Source: a bacterium (GTDB lineage Bacteria; ARS69). Taken from it: a stretch of DNA of 15,600 bases. Below are positions 1 to 9,004 of the stretch, one piece after another. The DNA lies in the NCBI GenBank assembly GCA_025774805.1, contig JALGZR010000090.1:1-15600 (forward strand), given 5' to 3'. Both the position numbers and the translations under genes were made by a program. Below the pieces are notes generated by a model, which was given only the letters and a program-made list of their open reading frames with translations, made no database searches and had not been told where the DNA came from. The stretch's first letter is position 1. Each line of letters starts with the position of its first letter.

Positions 1-2
1 TC

Positions 3-1157
3 GAGATTCCCGCCTACCTCATGCCCGGCCAGGCGATCGGCTCCATTGCCGTGTCCCTCGGGTACGGTCGGACACACGCCGGTCGCGTGGCCGAGCGCGA
101 CAGCGACGGGAAGGGGGGCGGCTTCGACGTCTATCCCCTGAGAACCACGGATGCGATGGACGTCCTCCCCTACGTGGAGCTCGCCCGGGGGCGGGGGCGT
201 CACGAGCTCGCCGTCACTCAGGACCATCACGCGATCCACAACGCGGCCCAAGGGCGGGGCCAGGACCAACGCCTCTCGGCGATCTACCGGGAAGGAGACC
301 TGGAGGAGTACCGCGAGCATCCCGACTTCGCCGAGCGCCGCTCGCACCATCCGCCTCTCGTCTCGCTCTGGCGGGAGCGGGACTGGAAGGAGGCGCGACA
401 CCGCTGGGCGATGACGATCGACCTCGCGGCGTGCACCGGATGCAGCGCGTGCGTCGTCGCCTGCCAGGCCGAGAACAACAGCCCCGTCGTGGGCAAGGCC
501 GAGGTGATCCTCGGGCGCGAGATGCAATGGATGCGGATCGATCGTTACTTCCGCGGAGATCTCGAGAGGCCGCGGGTCGGCCATCAGCCCATCACGTGCC
601 ATCACTGCGAGAACGCGCCCTGCGAGCAGGTCTGCCCGGTCGCGGCGACCGTCCACAGCGAGGAAGGCCTCAACGACATGGTCTACAACCGCTGCGTGGG
701 GACGCGGTACTGCTTGAACAACTGTCCCTACAAGGTCCGGCGGTTCAACTACTTCAACAACCAGACCGGGCTTCCCCGGCTGCTCGAGATGAAGTTCAAC
801 CCCGACGTCACGGTGCGGGCGCGCGGGGTCATGGAGAAGTGCACGTACTGCGTCCAGCGGATCAAGGCGGCGACGATCCCCGCAAAGAACGAGGGGCGGC
901 CGATCGAGGACGGGACGATCGTTCCCGCCTGCGCCCAGACGTGCCCGGCGGACGCGATCGTTTTCGGTGATCTCGACGACCCGAACAGCCGGGTGAGCCG
1001 GCTGCAGGAGCACCCGCGCGCCTATTCGCTCCTGGCCGAGCTGAACGTGAAGCCCCGGACGCGCTTCCTCGCGAAGCTCCGGAACCCCCACCCCGGCTCG
1101 TCCGGCGACTCGGGAACGGGGCACGGGACCGGGGGAGGCGAACACCACCATGGATGA
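3..1157 (+). CDS. actB: ActB, C-terminal part: molybdopterin-domain remnant plus iron-sulfur domain of alternative complex III (5' truncated by window)
   Basis: ActB is the peripheral iron-sulfur subunit of ACIII and carries electrons from quinol oxidation towards the heme subunits. The frame is open from position 3 with no start in the window, so this is a partial gene; family members are about 1000 residues and about 384 are visible. The first 50 residues resemble the end of the cofactor-free molybdopterin-oxidoreductase-like domain (PGQAIGSIAVSLGYGR, FDVYPLR). Four cysteine groups follow: CTGCSACVVAC (nt 432-464), CHHCENAPCEQVC (597-635), CVGTRYCLNNC (693-725), and a split CTYC (840-851) with CAQTC (930-944). 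These total 15 cysteines, as expected for three 4Fe-4S clusters and one 3Fe-4S cluster, the known ACIII arrangement. The C-terminus is a Gly/Ser/His tail ending GEHHHG. actC follows after 30 bp. Identity is very secure; the missing N-terminus is due only to the window edge. Confidence 0.96.
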   Translation, partial: EIPAYLMPGQAIGSIAVSLGYGRTHAGRVAERDSDGKGGGFDVYPLRTTDAMDVLPYVELARGRGRHELAVTQDHHAIHNAAQGRGQDQRLSAIYREGDLEEYREHPDFAERRSHHPPLVSLWRERDWKEARHRWAMTIDLAACTGCSACVVACQAENNSPVVGKAEVILGREMQWMRIDRYFRGDLERPRVGHQPITCHHCENAPCEQVCPVAATVHSEEGLNDMVYNRCVGTRYCLNNCPYKVRRFNYFNNQTGLPRLLEMKFNPDVTVRARGVMEKCTYCVQRIKAATIPAKNEGRPIEDGTIVPACAQTCPADAIVFGDLDDPNSRVSRLQEHPRAYSLLAELNVKPRTRFLAKLRNPHPGSSGDSGTGHGTGGGEHHHG

Positions 1158-1187
1158 CGCGAGCGGGCGTCGCGGCGGGAACGGACG

Positions 1188-2654
1188 ATGACGACGGCGA
1201 CCCTACCGAACGCCCTCGACAACACCGCGGATGATCCGACGCGGCCCGCTCCCCTGATTCTGGGGGACAACGACTTCGCGTCGGTGACCGACAAGGTCTG
1301 CCGGGCCACGGAGCTGGACCGGACGCCGAGGGCCTGGTGGGTTCTCTTCGGGGTCGCCGGCGCGTTCGCGCTGCTCCTCTTCGCGATGATCGGCTATCTG
1401 TTCCACACCGGAATCGGGATCTGGGGCGTGAACAACCCCGTCGGGTGGGGCTTCGCGATCGTGAACTTCGTCTTCTGGGTCGGCATCGGTCACGCGGGAA
1501 CGCTCATCTCGGCGATTCTCTACCTCTTCCGGCAGAGCTGGCGAACGGGCATCAACCGGTTCGCCGAGGCGATGACGATCTTCGCGGTCATCTGCGCTCT
1601 CGTCTTCCCGGGAATCCACGTCGGGCGGGTCTGGTTCGCGTTCTGGCTCTTCCCGATCCCCGACCAGCAGCTCTGGATGTGGCCCAATTTCCGCAGTCCC
1701 CTCCTTTGGGACGTGTTCGCCGTCGGCACCTACTTCGTCGTTTCGCTGACGTTCTGGTACATGGGGTTGATTCCCGACATCGCCTCCCTGCGCGACCGAG
1801 CGAAGACGCGCGCGCGCGAGATCGTGTACGGGATCTTCGCTCTCGGCTGGCGGGCCTCGAACCGCCACTGGTCGCGCTATGAGCGCGCGTATCTCATTCT
1901 GGCCGCGCTGGCGACCCCCCTCGTGCTCTCCGTGCACTCCGTGGTGTCGTTCGACTTCGCGGTCTCCCAGCTGCCGGGGTGGCACACCTCGATCTTCCCG
2001 CCCTACTTCGTGGCCGGGGCCATCTTCTCCGGCTTCGCGATGGTGGTCTTCCTCGCGGCGATCGCCCGCCGGATCTACCGGCTCGAGGAGATCATTACGC
2101 TGCGGCACCTGGAGAACATGTGCAAGATCATCCTCGCGACCGGATCGATGGTGGGCTACGCGTACGCGGTGGAGTTCTTCATCGCCTGGTACGGCGCGAA
2201 TCCATACGAGGGCTTCGCCTTCCTGAACCGTGCGTTCGGTCCCTACTGGTGGGCCTACTGGATCATGGTCACCTGCAACGTGATCTCGCCCCAGCTCTTC
2301 TGGTTCAAGCGCATCCGGACGTCGGTTCCCGCGATTATGGTCATCGCCTTCGTCGTGAACGTCGGGATGTGGTTCGAGCGCTTCGTGATCACCGTGACGT
2401 CCCTGTCCGCCGACTTCCTCCCCTCGAGCTGGGACATGTACTGGCCCACCTGGGTCGACGTCGCGACGCTTCTCGGCAGCTTCGGGCTGTTCTTCTCCCT
2501 CTTCCTTCTCTTCATTCGCTGGCTGCCGATGGTGGCGATCGCCGAGGTCAAGGTCATCATGCACAACGCCCGGTCGCACGGCGAGACGCGCCGGCACGAA
2601 GGAGGCGCCGACGCGGCCGCGCCGCATCCGGCTCCCGAGGGGGTGAGGCCATGA
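1188..2654 (+). CDS. actC: ActC, NrfD/PsrC-like quinol-oxidising membrane subunit of alternative complex III
   Basis: This integral membrane subunit of ACIII carries the proposed quinol site. The 488-residue length and hydrophobic profile fit about ten transmembrane helices of the NrfD/PsrC family. Recognisable family stretches are [20 protein letters not shown] (about residues 99-118), [19 protein letters not shown] (140-158) and [14 protein letters not shown] (170-183). H144 and D175 lie in the two segments where structural work on this family places the conserved His and Asp near the quinol site; the exact equivalence is my inference. The N-terminus (to about residue 45) and the last 30 residues are charged and cytoplasmic-looking. 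The ATG at 1188 has only a weak GGGAACGG-like ribosome site, but no better start fits. The stop overlaps the actD start as ATGA, suggesting translational coupling. Confidence 0.96.
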   Translation: MTTATLPNALDNTADDPTRPAPLILGDNDFASVTDKVCRATELDRTPRAWWVLFGVAGAFALLLFAMIGYLFHTGIGIWGVNNPVGWGFAIVNFVFWVGIGHAGTLISAILYLFRQSWRTGINRFAEAMTIFAVICALVFPGIHVGRVWFAFWLFPIPDQQLWMWPNFRSPLLWDVFAVGTYFVVSLTFWYMGLIPDIASLRDRAKTRAREIVYGIFALGWRASNRHWSRYERAYLILAALATPLVLSVHSVVSFDFAVSQLPGWHTSIFPPYFVAGAIFSGFAMVVFLAAIARRIYRLEEIITLRHLENMCKIILATGSMVGYAYAVEFFIAWYGANPYEGFAFLNRAFGPYWWAYWIMVTCNVISPQLFWFKRIRTSVPAIMVIAFVVNVGMWFERFVITVTSLSADFLPSSWDMYWPTWVDVATLLGSFGLFFSLFLLFIRWLPMVAIAEVKVIMHNARSHGETRRHEGGADAAAPHPAPEGVRP

Positions 2655-3217
2655 GCGGACGGGCGGAAGGAGGAGCACCGATTCCGGCGAAGCGGCTGGC
2701 CGGGTACCTGATCGAGTTCGAGACCCCCGAGCAGATCCTGCGGGCGGCCTCCCGGGTCCGGGAGAAGGGCTACCGGCGGTGGGACACGCACACGCCGTTC
2801 CCGGTGCACGGAATGGACGTCGCGATGGGGCTCCGGAGCACCGTGCTTCCCTGGCTCGTGATGGGAGCGGGCGCCGCCGGATGTCTGACCGGGCTCGGGC
2901 TGCAGTGGTGGGCCAACGCCCACAACTACCCGATCCTGATCAGCGGCAAGCCTTTCTGGAGCATACCCGCGAATATCCCGGTGGCCTTCGAGCTCACCAT
3001 CCTGTTCGCCGCGATCACGGCGTTCGCCGCGATGATCGTCTTCAACGGGCTCCCCCGCTATCACCATCCCGTGTTCTCCAGTGACCGCTTTCGCCGGGTG
3101 ACGTCGGATCGCTTCTTCATCAGCATCGAGTCGCAGGACCCCCTGTTCGACGAGGAGCGGACCGGGGAGTTCGCGAGGTCCCTGGGAGGGACCTGCGTCG
3201 AGAGGCTGGAGGTCTGA
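2651..3217 (+). CDS. actD: ActD, DUF3341 two-helix membrane subunit of alternative complex III
   Basis: ActD is a small ACIII subunit that packs against ActC and ActE in known structures; it has no redox centre. The 188-residue protein starts at ATG 2651, which overlaps the actC stop (ATGA). An in-frame open reading extends far upstream but is only a shadow of actC, so the overlapping ATG is the sensible start. A soluble N-terminal domain opens with [20 protein letters not shown] (about 17-36). It is followed by [13 protein letters not shown] (44-56), typical of DUF3341, then two hydrophobic helices at about 64-87 and 109-131, and a cytoplasmic C-terminal tail. The [18 protein letters not shown] segment joining the helices is also typical. 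No cysteines or heme motifs occur. The stop is followed 4 bp later by actE. Confidence 0.94.
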   Translation: MSGRAEGGAPIPAKRLAGYLIEFETPEQILRAASRVREKGYRRWDTHTPFPVHGMDVAMGLRSTVLPWLVMGAGAAGCLTGLGLQWWANAHNYPILISGKPFWSIPANIPVAFELTILFAAITAFAAMIVFNGLPRYHHPVFSSDRFRRVTSDRFFISIESQDPLFDEERTGEFARSLGGTCVERLEV

Positions 3218-3221
3218 GACG

Positions 3222-3872
3222 ATGCCGAGGTGGATCGCCCCCGTGGTCCTGACGTTCGTGGTGATCGCGCTGATCCCGGCCGCGCTCATCACCCGCGCCC
3301 GGTACACGCGCTCGTCCACGCCGCGGATCAACCTCGTCCCCGACATGGACTATCAGCTGAAGTACCTCCCCCAGACCGCGAACGCGCTCTTCGCCGACGG
3401 GCGGGCCATGCGTCCCGCGCCCGAGGGGACCGTCGCGCGCGGTCGCCTCGCGGAGGACGAACGATTCCATCGCGGCCGAAGCGGGGAGGACTGGGTCGGG
3501 GAGATCCCCGTTCCCGTGACCGGGGCCGTTCTCCGGCGGGGCCGGGAGCGGTACGGGATCTTCTGCTCCGTCTGCCACGGCCTCTCGGGCTACGGCGACG
3601 GCATGGTCCACGCGCGGGCCCTGGAGCTCGCCGAGAAGGGGCTGGCCAACTGGGTGCCCCCCACGTCCCTTCACGACGATCTCGTGCGGGATCGGCCGGA
3701 CGGACACCTGTTCAACACGATCACCTACGGGATCCGCAACATGCCGGCGTACGGCCCCCAGATCCCCCCCGAGGATCGGTGGGCGATCGTCGCGTACCTG
3801 CGGGCGCTCCAGCGCAGCCAGAAGGCGACCCTGGACGACGTGCCCGCCGAGAAACGGTCCGCGCTCCGATGA
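3222..3872 (+). CDS. actE: ActE, membrane-anchored monoheme cytochrome c subunit of alternative complex III
   Basis: ActE supplies a periplasmic c-type heme in ACIII and is a likely exit point for electrons towards the oxidase. The 216-residue protein begins with a hydrophobic segment (about residues 6-23) that lacks a lipobox cysteine, so it is probably a single-helix anchor rather than a lipoprotein signal. The heme site is FCSVCHG, with the CxxCH at residues 115-119. The distal ligand is probably the Met in IRNMPAYGPQIP, followed by the usual C-terminal helix DRWAIVAYLRALQRSQ. A conserved upstream segment, MDYQLKYLPQTANALFADGR (42-61), is characteristic of ActE proteins, which supports this over a generic cytochrome c. 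A GGAGG at 3208-3212 precedes the ATG. The gene sits between actD and actF, the standard order. Confidence 0.94.
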   Translation: MPRWIAPVVLTFVVIALIPAALITRARYTRSSTPRINLVPDMDYQLKYLPQTANALFADGRAMRPAPEGTVARGRLAEDERFHRGRSGEDWVGEIPVPVTGAVLRRGRERYGIFCSVCHGLSGYGDGMVHARALELAEKGLANWVPPTSLHDDLVRDRPDGHLFNTITYGIRNMPAYGPQIPPEDRWAIVAYLRALQRSQKATLDDVPAEKRSALR

Positions 3873-3889
3873 GCCGCGCCGGTGAGACG

Positions 3890-3895
3890 AGGAGG
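3890..3895 (+). promoter_or_regulatory. Ribosome binding site deciding the GTG start of actF
   Basis: AGGAGG lies five bases before GTG 3901. No in-frame ATG in the first part of the gene competes, and the protein from this GTG begins with a polar tail before the first helix, as expected. Confidence 0.75.
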
Positions 3896-3900
3896 CGAAC

Positions 3901-5115
3901 GTGACCGCCCACGACCACCAGGTGAGCCTGCCGGTCCACGAGGTCCGGCTGGGCGGAGCCGCGGGGAGGCTGACCGGGATCGCCGGCGCCATCGGCGTCC
4001 TCGGGCTCCTCGCGAGCGCGCTGCTCGGTTTCGCACGGGCGGACTCCGAGCGCTTCTACCTCTCCTATCTCGTGAGCTTCTCTTACTTCCTCAGCCTCAC
4101 GCTGGGCGCGCTGTTCTTCGTCCTCCTGCAGCACCTTACCCAGTCGGGGTGGAGCGTCTCGGTACGGCGGATCGCGGAGGGGTTCGCGGCCAACGCGTCG
4201 ATGCTGGCCGTTCTCTTCGTGCCTCTCCTCTTCGGGCTCGGATCCCTGTACGAGTGGACGCAACCCGAGCACGTCGCCGGCGATCATCTGTTGCAGGCGA
4301 AATCCGGGTACCTCAACCCCGTCTTCTTCTTCGTCCGTCTCGTGGTCTACTTCGGCGCGTGGATCCTGATGTCCCGGTTCTTCTTCCGGCAGTCGGTCCT
4401 CCAGGACCGGACGGGAGACCCGGAGATCACGACACGGATGCGGAAGCGGTCGGCGCCGGCGGTCTTCGTGTTCGCCCTGACCCTGACCTTCTGCGCGTTC
4501 GACCTCCTCATGTCGCTCGAGCCGCACTGGTTCAGCACGATCTTCGGCGTCTACTTCTTCTCCGGCAGCGTGCTCGGCTTCTTCGCGGTCCTCCCCGTGT
4601 CGGCGTTCTTCCTGCAGCGATCCGGCCGACTCCGCGGGCTCGTCACGACCGAGCACTTCCACGACCTGGGCAAGCTCGTCTTCGCGTTTGCCGTGTTCTG
4701 GGCCTACATCGCGTTCTCCCAGTACATGCTCTACTGGTACGCGAACATTCCGGAGGAGACCGAGTGGTTCCTCCGCCGCCAGACGGGGGAGTGGACGGCG
4801 GTGAGCTGGCTGCTGCTGGTCGGGCACTTCATCGTGCCCTTCCTGGCTCTCATCTCCCGCGTGCCGAAGCGGCGGCGCGGGGTGCTGGTGACGGTCGCGA
4901 TCTGGATCCTGTTCATGCACTGGGTCGATCTCTACTACGTCGTGATGCCCCACGCGAGCGAGGGAAGGGTGCCGCTCGGTCTCTTGGACCTCACGACGTT
5001 CCTGGGGATCGGCGGAATCTGGGTGGCGGCGTTCGCCCACCGCCTGCGAGACCGCGCGCTGGTTCCGACGAAGGATCCCCGGCTCGCGGACTCGCTGACG
5101 TTCGAGAACTTCTGA
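3901..5115 (+). CDS. actF: ActF, second NrfD-like membrane subunit of alternative complex III
   Basis: ActF is the paralogue of ActC in ACIII, a roughly ten-helix membrane protein proposed to take part in proton translocation. The 404-residue product starts at a GTG supported by a good AGGAGG. Family landmarks are AKSGYLNPVFFFVR (about 133-146), WILMSRFFFRQSVLQD (154-169), TFCAFDLLMSLEPHWFSTI (196-214), HDLGKLVFAFAVFWAYIAF (254-272) and SQYMLYWYANIPEETEWF (273-290). LFMHWVDLYYVVMP follows near the C-terminus. These match the ActF group rather than ActC. There is no cofactor motif, as expected. The stop codon lies inside the ribosome binding site of the next small gene, so translation is probably coupled. 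It closes the ACIII part of the operon. Confidence 0.95.
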   Translation: MTAHDHQVSLPVHEVRLGGAAGRLTGIAGAIGVLGLLASALLGFARADSERFYLSYLVSFSYFLSLTLGALFFVLLQHLTQSGWSVSVRRIAEGFAANASMLAVLFVPLLFGLGSLYEWTQPEHVAGDHLLQAKSGYLNPVFFFVRLVVYFGAWILMSRFFFRQSVLQDRTGDPEITTRMRKRSAPAVFVFALTLTFCAFDLLMSLEPHWFSTIFGVYFFSGSVLGFFAVLPVSAFFLQRSGRLRGLVTTEHFHDLGKLVFAFAVFWAYIAFSQYMLYWYANIPEETEWFLRRQTGEWTAVSWLLLVGHFIVPFLALISRVPKRRRGVLVTVAIWILFMHWVDLYYVVMPHASEGRVPLGLLDLTTFLGIGGIWVAAFAHRLRDRALVPTKDPRLADSLTFENF

Positions 5116-5120
5116 GGTGA
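5114..5120 (+). promoter_or_regulatory. Ribosome binding site overlapping the actF stop, selecting ATG 5126
   Basis: GAGGTGA is a strong Shine-Dalgarno match. It overlaps the actF TGA (5113-5115) and leaves five bases before ATG 5126. This argues against the in-frame GTG at 5117, which lies inside the site itself. Confidence 0.7.
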
Positions 5121-5125
5121 AGGGT

Positions 5126-5443
5126 ATGCAGACGGACAACGACGATCCTCGCTCGTGGCCCACGGTGGTGGTCGGCGGTATCGGCGTCCTCCTCTTCGTG
5201 GTGATTCTCCTGGGCCTCGAGGCCCTGTACGGCTCCGCCCGGGAGGAGGAGGAGCTCCGAAAGGTCGTGGATCGCGTTTCGCCGCGGCTGGAGCTCCTGC
5301 GGGAGCGGCAGCGTCTTCAGATGAGCGAGTACCGGTGGGTCGACCGGGATTCCGGAACGGTGGCGATTCCGATCGAGCGGGCGATGGAGCTGATCGCGAG
5401 AGAGAGCGGCTCTTCCGCCGGTGCTCCGGCCGGATCACGGTGA
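5126..5443 (+). CDS. Small single-helix membrane protein of the ACIII/caa3 cluster, function unknown
   Basis: This 105-residue protein has no enzymatic motif that I recognise. It has a short polar N-terminus, one transmembrane helix at about residues 12-31 (TVVVGGIGVLLFVVILLGLE), then a charged amphipathic stretch (about 38-66, rich in E, R and L) likely to face the periplasm. It ends with the segment YRWVDRDSGTVAIPIERAME (69-88) and a Ser/Gly/Ala tail. From memory, small proteins with a similar Y-x-W-x-D...G-x-x-x-IPI-x-x-AM segment recur beside ACIII and caa3 genes in several phyla, so an accessory or assembly subunit is plausible; that role is inference. ATG 5126 is preferred over GTG 5117 because of the ribosome site. 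The sco gene follows after 8 bp. Confidence 0.8.
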   Translation: MQTDNDDPRSWPTVVVGGIGVLLFVVILLGLEALYGSAREEEELRKVVDRVSPRLELLRERQRLQMSEYRWVDRDSGTVAIPIERAMELIARESGSSAGAPAGSR

Positions 5444-5451
5444 GGATGGGG

Positions 5452-6315
5452 ATGCGTACGATGGCCCGAAGGAGTCCGCCCGTCGACGGTCGCGCCCTCG
5501 CGACGTCCCTCGCGCTGCTGGTGCTCGTTCCGATCTCGGGCCGCGCCCAGCTCACCGAGGAGCAGCCCGCGGCGCTGGAGGGGGTCGGAATCACGGAGCG
5601 CCTGGATTCCCCGCTTCCCCTGGACGCCGTGTTCCGGGACGAGGACGGGGCCGAGGTCGCGCTCGGTGAGTTCTTCGACGAGGAGAGACCGGTGATCCTG
5701 AGCCTCGTCTACTTCGACTGCCCGATGCTCTGCATCCTGCTGCTCGACGGCATCGTGGCCACGATCTCCGAGCTCGACTGGACCCCGGGCGTGGAGTACG
5801 AGATGGTGACGGTGAGCTTCGACGCTCGAGACACCCCCGATGCGGCGAAGGCGGAGCGGGACCACTACGTGCAGAGGCTGGGGATGCCCGAGGCGGCGGC
5901 CGGGTGGCACTTTCTCACCGGCACGGAGGAGAGCATCGAGCGGCTCACGGAGGCGGTCGGTTTCCGCTACCGCTACGACCCGGAGCGCAACGAGTTCATG
6001 CACACGGCGGCCCTCTACGTGACCACCGATCAGGGGCGCCTCTCCCGCTACCTGTACGGCGTCGCCTTCGAGCCGGAGACGCTGCGGCTCGCCCTCGTGG
6101 AGGCCTCGGCGGGTCGGATCGGATCGCCCGTCGACCAGTTCCTCCTGTTCTGCTACGCCTACGATCACACGGAGGGCCGGTACGGCCCCGCGGCCGTCAA
6201 GATCATGCGTCTGGGGGGTGCCGCCGCGGTCGTCGCCCTCGTTGTCCTGTTCGCGTGGCTCGGGAGACGGGGCGCGCGTCGCAAGCAGGGCCTCTCGATG
6301 GGAGCGCGCTCGTGA
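5452..6315 (+). CDS. sco1: SCO1/SenC/PrrC-family copper chaperone for the CuA centre, with C-terminal membrane helix
   Basis: SCO proteins are thioredoxin-fold periplasmic chaperones that deliver copper to, or reduce, the CuA site of CoxB. The product (287 residues from ATG 5452; ATG 5461 is an alternative) has a signal-peptide-like N-terminus (about 15-32, ending SGRAQ). The copper motif is YFDCPMLC with Cys90 and Cys94, and the third ligand is probably His184 in EFMHTAALYV. VTVSFDARDTP and a C-terminal PVDQFLLFCYAYD...GRYG segment follow. A helix at about 254-270 and a basic tail give a second membrane anchor, a form I associate with SCO proteins in ACIII/caa3 clusters; ordinary SCO proteins end after the thioredoxin fold. 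A further cysteine, C234, lies just before this anchor. The stop overlaps the coxB GTG, placing the chaperone directly before its client. Confidence 0.92.
   Translation: MRTMARRSPPVDGRALATSLALLVLVPISGRAQLTEEQPAALEGVGITERLDSPLPLDAVFRDEDGAEVALGEFFDEERPVILSLVYFDCPMLCILLLDGIVATISELDWTPGVEYEMVTVSFDARDTPDAAKAERDHYVQRLGMPEAAAGWHFLTGTEESIERLTEAVGFRYRYDPERNEFMHTAALYVTTDQGRLSRYLYGVAFEPETLRLALVEASAGRIGSPVDQFLLFCYAYDHTEGRYGPAAVKIMRLGGAAAVVALVVLFAWLGRRGARRKQGLSMGARS
6301..6304 (+). promoter_or_regulatory. Ribosome binding site for the GTG start of coxB
   Basis: GGAG lies seven bases before GTG 6312, inside the last codons of the SCO gene. The GTGA overlap with the SCO stop plus this site decides the coxB start over the long open frame upstream. 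Confidence 0.6.
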
Positions 6316-7304
6316 ACCCGCTTCACCAGGGAGCCCCGTACCGGGCGGCGGCCCTCCTCCTGCGGGGAGACTCCGAGTCCTTCTGGCTGCCCGAGGCGAA
6401 GTCCACGGTCGCCGGGCAGGTGGACACGCTCTTCTACTGGATTCTCGGGATCTCCGTCTTCTTCTTCCTCCTCATCGTTGGGCTGGTGGTGTTCTTCCTG
6501 GTGAAGTACCGCCGCCGCGGCGAGGAGATCGCGGTGCAGCCGAGCGCCCACCACAGCACCGCTCTCGAGTTGGCCTGGAGCGGGATCCCCCTGGTCATCG
6601 TTCTGGCGATCTTCGTGGGAGGGTTCAAGGGCTTCCTGAACCTCCGCACGGCGCCCGACGACGCCTACGAGGTCCAGGTCACCGCCCAGCGCTGGAACTG
6701 GAGCTTCACCTACCCGAACGGGCACGTCGATCCGGAGCTCCACGTGCCCGCGGGGGTTCCGATCCGGCTCGTCATGTCCTCGCTCGACGTGATTCACAGC
6801 TTCTACGTTCCCGACTACCGCGTGAAGCAGGACCTGGTCCCGGGCCGGTACACGACGGCGTGGTTCGAGGCGAAAGAGCCGGGGGAGAGCCGGATCTACT
6901 GCGCCGAGTACTGCGGGACGAGCCACTCGGAGATGCTCTCCCGGGTGGTCGTCCACGCGCCGGCGGAGTTCGAGAGGTGGCTGCAGGAGGCGGCCGATTG
7001 GATGGTCGGGTTGAGCCCGGCGGACGCGGGGGCGGAGCTCTACCGGAGGAAGGGCTGCGTCCAGTGCCATTCGGTGGACGGGAGCGCGGGAATCGGACCG
7101 ACGTTGAAGAGCTCCTTCGGTAGTCCGCGGAAGTTCACCGACGGAAGCGACGGGAGGGTGGACGAGAACTACATTCGCCAGTCCCTGCTCCAGCCGGCGG
7201 CGGCGGTCGTGGTCGGCTTCGATCCGGTGATGCCCACGTTCCAGGGGCGTCTCGACGACGAGGAGATCGCCGCCCTCATCGCGTACATCAAGAGTCTGAA
7301 CTGA
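6312..7304 (+). CDS. coxB: Cytochrome c oxidase subunit II (CuA) with fused cytochrome c domain, caa3 type
   Basis: Subunit II accepts electrons at the binuclear CuA centre and passes them to heme a in CoxA. The 330-residue protein has two N-terminal helices (about 41-64 and 89-108). A cupredoxin domain follows with [10 protein letters not shown] (126-135) and H162 in IHSFYVPD. The CuA loop [12 protein letters not shown] gives ligands C197, E199 (backbone), C201, H205 and M208. After about residue 235 a cytochrome c domain follows with CVQCH (249-253) and probable axial Met307 in DPVMPTFQG. This makes it a caa3 oxidase, whose attached heme receives electrons from ACIII or other cytochromes. 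No lipobox or clear signal peptide is visible before the first helix. The start is GTG 6312, overlapping the sco stop; the much longer upstream open frame is a shadow. Confidence 0.96.
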   Translation: MNPLHQGAPYRAAALLLRGDSESFWLPEAKSTVAGQVDTLFYWILGISVFFFLLIVGLVVFFLVKYRRRGEEIAVQPSAHHSTALELAWSGIPLVIVLAIFVGGFKGFLNLRTAPDDAYEVQVTAQRWNWSFTYPNGHVDPELHVPAGVPIRLVMSSLDVIHSFYVPDYRVKQDLVPGRYTTAWFEAKEPGESRIYCAEYCGTSHSEMLSRVVVHAPAEFERWLQEAADWMVGLSPADAGAELYRRKGCVQCHSVDGSAGIGPTLKSSFGSPRKFTDGSDGRVDENYIRQSLLQPAAAVVVGFDPVMPTFQGRLDDEEIAALIAYIKSLN

Positions 7305-7330
7305 GGACCAGAGGAGGCCGGGAGGAACTC

Positions 7331-9004
7331 ATGACGACGGCAGACCTGGCCGATAGGCCCGAACTGCACCGGGAGAGCTCCGAAGGTGAGAACTACCTGA
7401 CCGCCTCTCGGGGAATCCGCTCCTGGCTGCTCAGCCTCGATCACAAGCGGATCGGGGTGATGTATCTCGTGGCCACTCTCGCGGCCTTCCTGATCGGCGG
7501 CATCTTCGCCCTGATCCTCCGGACGGAGCACCTGACCGGGAAGGCCACGATCATGGACGCCGACTCCTACAACCAGGCGTTCACCCTGCACGGCGCGGTG
7601 ATGGTGTTCCTCTTCGTGATCCCCGCGATTCCCGCCGCGTTCGGCAACTTCGTCCTCCCCATCATGCTCGGCGCGAAGGACGTAGCGTTTCCCCGGCTGA
7701 ACCTGACGAGCTTCTATTTCTGGGTCGTGGGCGCGCTTCTCCTGGTCTCCGCCATCGCGCTCAAGGCCCCGGACACGGGCTGGACCTTCTACACGCCCTA
7801 CTCAACGGACACCTCCGCCAGCGTGATCCCCGCGTTTCTCGGCGTGTTCGTGCTCGGTTTCAGCTCGATTCTCACCGGAGTCAACTTCATCGTCACGATC
7901 CACAAGCTCCGTCCGCCGGGCATGGGATGGTTCCGGATGCCCCTGTTCCTCTGGGGCCTCTACGCCACCGCCGTCATCCAGGTCCTCGCCACCCCGGTCC
8001 TGGCGGTCACGCTCCTTCTCCTGATCGCGGAGAGGACGATGGGCCTGGGGATCTTCGATCCGGCGCTCGGGGGGGATCCGGTGCTCTTCCAGCACTTCTT
8101 CTGGTTCTACTCCCACCCCGCCGTCTACATCATGATCCTCCCCGCCATGGGGATCGTGAGCGAGCTGGTCACCACCTACAGTCACAAGCACATCTTCAGC
8201 TACCGGTTCATCGCGTACAGCTCGATCGCCATCGCGATCTTCGGGTTTTTGGTCTGGGGACATCACATGTTCACGAGCGGGCAGTCCGAGCTTCTGAGCA
8301 TGATCTTCTCCGCGATCACGTTCAGCGTGGCGATCCCGTCGGCGGTCAAGGTGTTCAACTGGATCACCACGATGTACAAGGGCTCCGTCGACCTGAAGAC
8401 CCCCATGTGGTACGCGCTGATCTTCATCTGGGTGTTCACGATCGGCGGTCTCACCGGTGTCTTCCTCGGAGCGCTCTCCACCGACGTGCACCTTCACGAC
8501 ACCTACTTCGTCGTGGCCCATTTCCACTACACGATGTTCGGGGGGACGGTGATGGGCTTGCTCGGCGGCCTCCATCACTGGTGGCCCAAGATGTTCGGCC
8601 GCATGTACGACGAGCGGTGGGCCCGCGTCGCGACCCTCATGGTGTTCGTGGGCTTCAACCTGACGTTCTTCACCCAGTTCCTCATGGGATCCCGGGGAAT
8701 GCCGCGTCGGTACTTCATGTACCCCGAGGAGTTCACCGGACTGCACGTGGCCTCCACCGTGGGCTCGTACCTGACGGCGGCGGGCTTCTTCCTGACGGCG
8801 GCCTACCTGATCCACTCCCTCTTCCGCGGAGCGAAGGCGGTCTCCAATCCCTGGGGCGGGGCCACCCTCGAGTGGGTCTGCTCCTCGCCGCCCCCGCCGC
8901 ACAACTTCGACACTCCCCCGACCGTGGGGGATCCCTACGACTTCGATCGCGTGACCTGGGATCCGGACGCCCGCGTCTGGAGGAACGAGGCGGTCCGCCC
9001 ATGA
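7331..9004 (+). CDS. coxA: Cytochrome c oxidase subunit I, A2-type heme-copper oxidase
   Basis: This catalytic subunit reduces O2 to water at heme a3-CuB and pumps protons. At 557 residues it has the normal length and about 12 helices. Ligands are H87 (heme a, TLHGAVMVF), H262 with cross-linked Y266, H311 and H312 (CuB), H397 (heme a3) and H399 (heme a, in [11 protein letters not shown]). K340 in [10 protein letters not shown] is the K-channel lysine, and D117 in [11 protein letters not shown] matches the D-channel entrance. The helix VI motif is YSHPAVY (260-266): the A1-type glutamate is absent and Tyr-Ser precedes the His, which defines the A2 subfamily typical of caa3 enzymes. A polar Pro-rich C-terminal tail follows [17 protein letters not shown] lies five bases before ATG 7331. 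The stop overlaps an ATG at 9001. Confidence 0.97.
   Translation: MTTADLADRPELHRESSEGENYLTASRGIRSWLLSLDHKRIGVMYLVATLAAFLIGGIFALILRTEHLTGKATIMDADSYNQAFTLHGAVMVFLFVIPAIPAAFGNFVLPIMLGAKDVAFPRLNLTSFYFWVVGALLLVSAIALKAPDTGWTFYTPYSTDTSASVIPAFLGVFVLGFSSILTGVNFIVTIHKLRPPGMGWFRMPLFLWGLYATAVIQVLATPVLAVTLLLLIAERTMGLGIFDPALGGDPVLFQHFFWFYSHPAVYIMILPAMGIVSELVTTYSHKHIFSYRFIAYSSIAIAIFGFLVWGHHMFTSGQSELLSMIFSAITFSVAIPSAVKVFNWITTMYKGSVDLKTPMWYALIFIWVFTIGGLTGVFLGALSTDVHLHDTYFVVAHFHYTMFGGTVMGLLGGLHHWWPKMFGRMYDERWARVATLMVFVGFNLTFFTQFLMGSRGMPRRYFMYPEEFTGLHVASTVGSYLTAAGFFLTAAYLIHSLFRGAKAVSNPWGGATLEWVCSSPPPPHNFDTPPTVGDPYDFDRVTWDPDARVWRNEAVRP

Noticed and set aside
3869-3904. 11-codon ORF between actE and actF starting in an ATGA overlap
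   Set aside because: Its stop falls within the actF start region without a matching overlap in the right register, and actF has its own strong AGGAGG, so coupling is not needed. Chance is the simpler view.
3721-5163. 480-residue open frame on the minus strand
   Set aside because: It is antisense to actF, highly charged and repeat-like, with no membrane or catalytic motif; actF on the other strand has clear family motifs.
8105-8135. Apparent loss of a key catalytic residue in CoxA (HPAV instead of HPEV)
   Set aside because: The preceding Tyr-Ser and overall context match the A2 subfamily, where the glutamate is normally absent, so this is not a defect.
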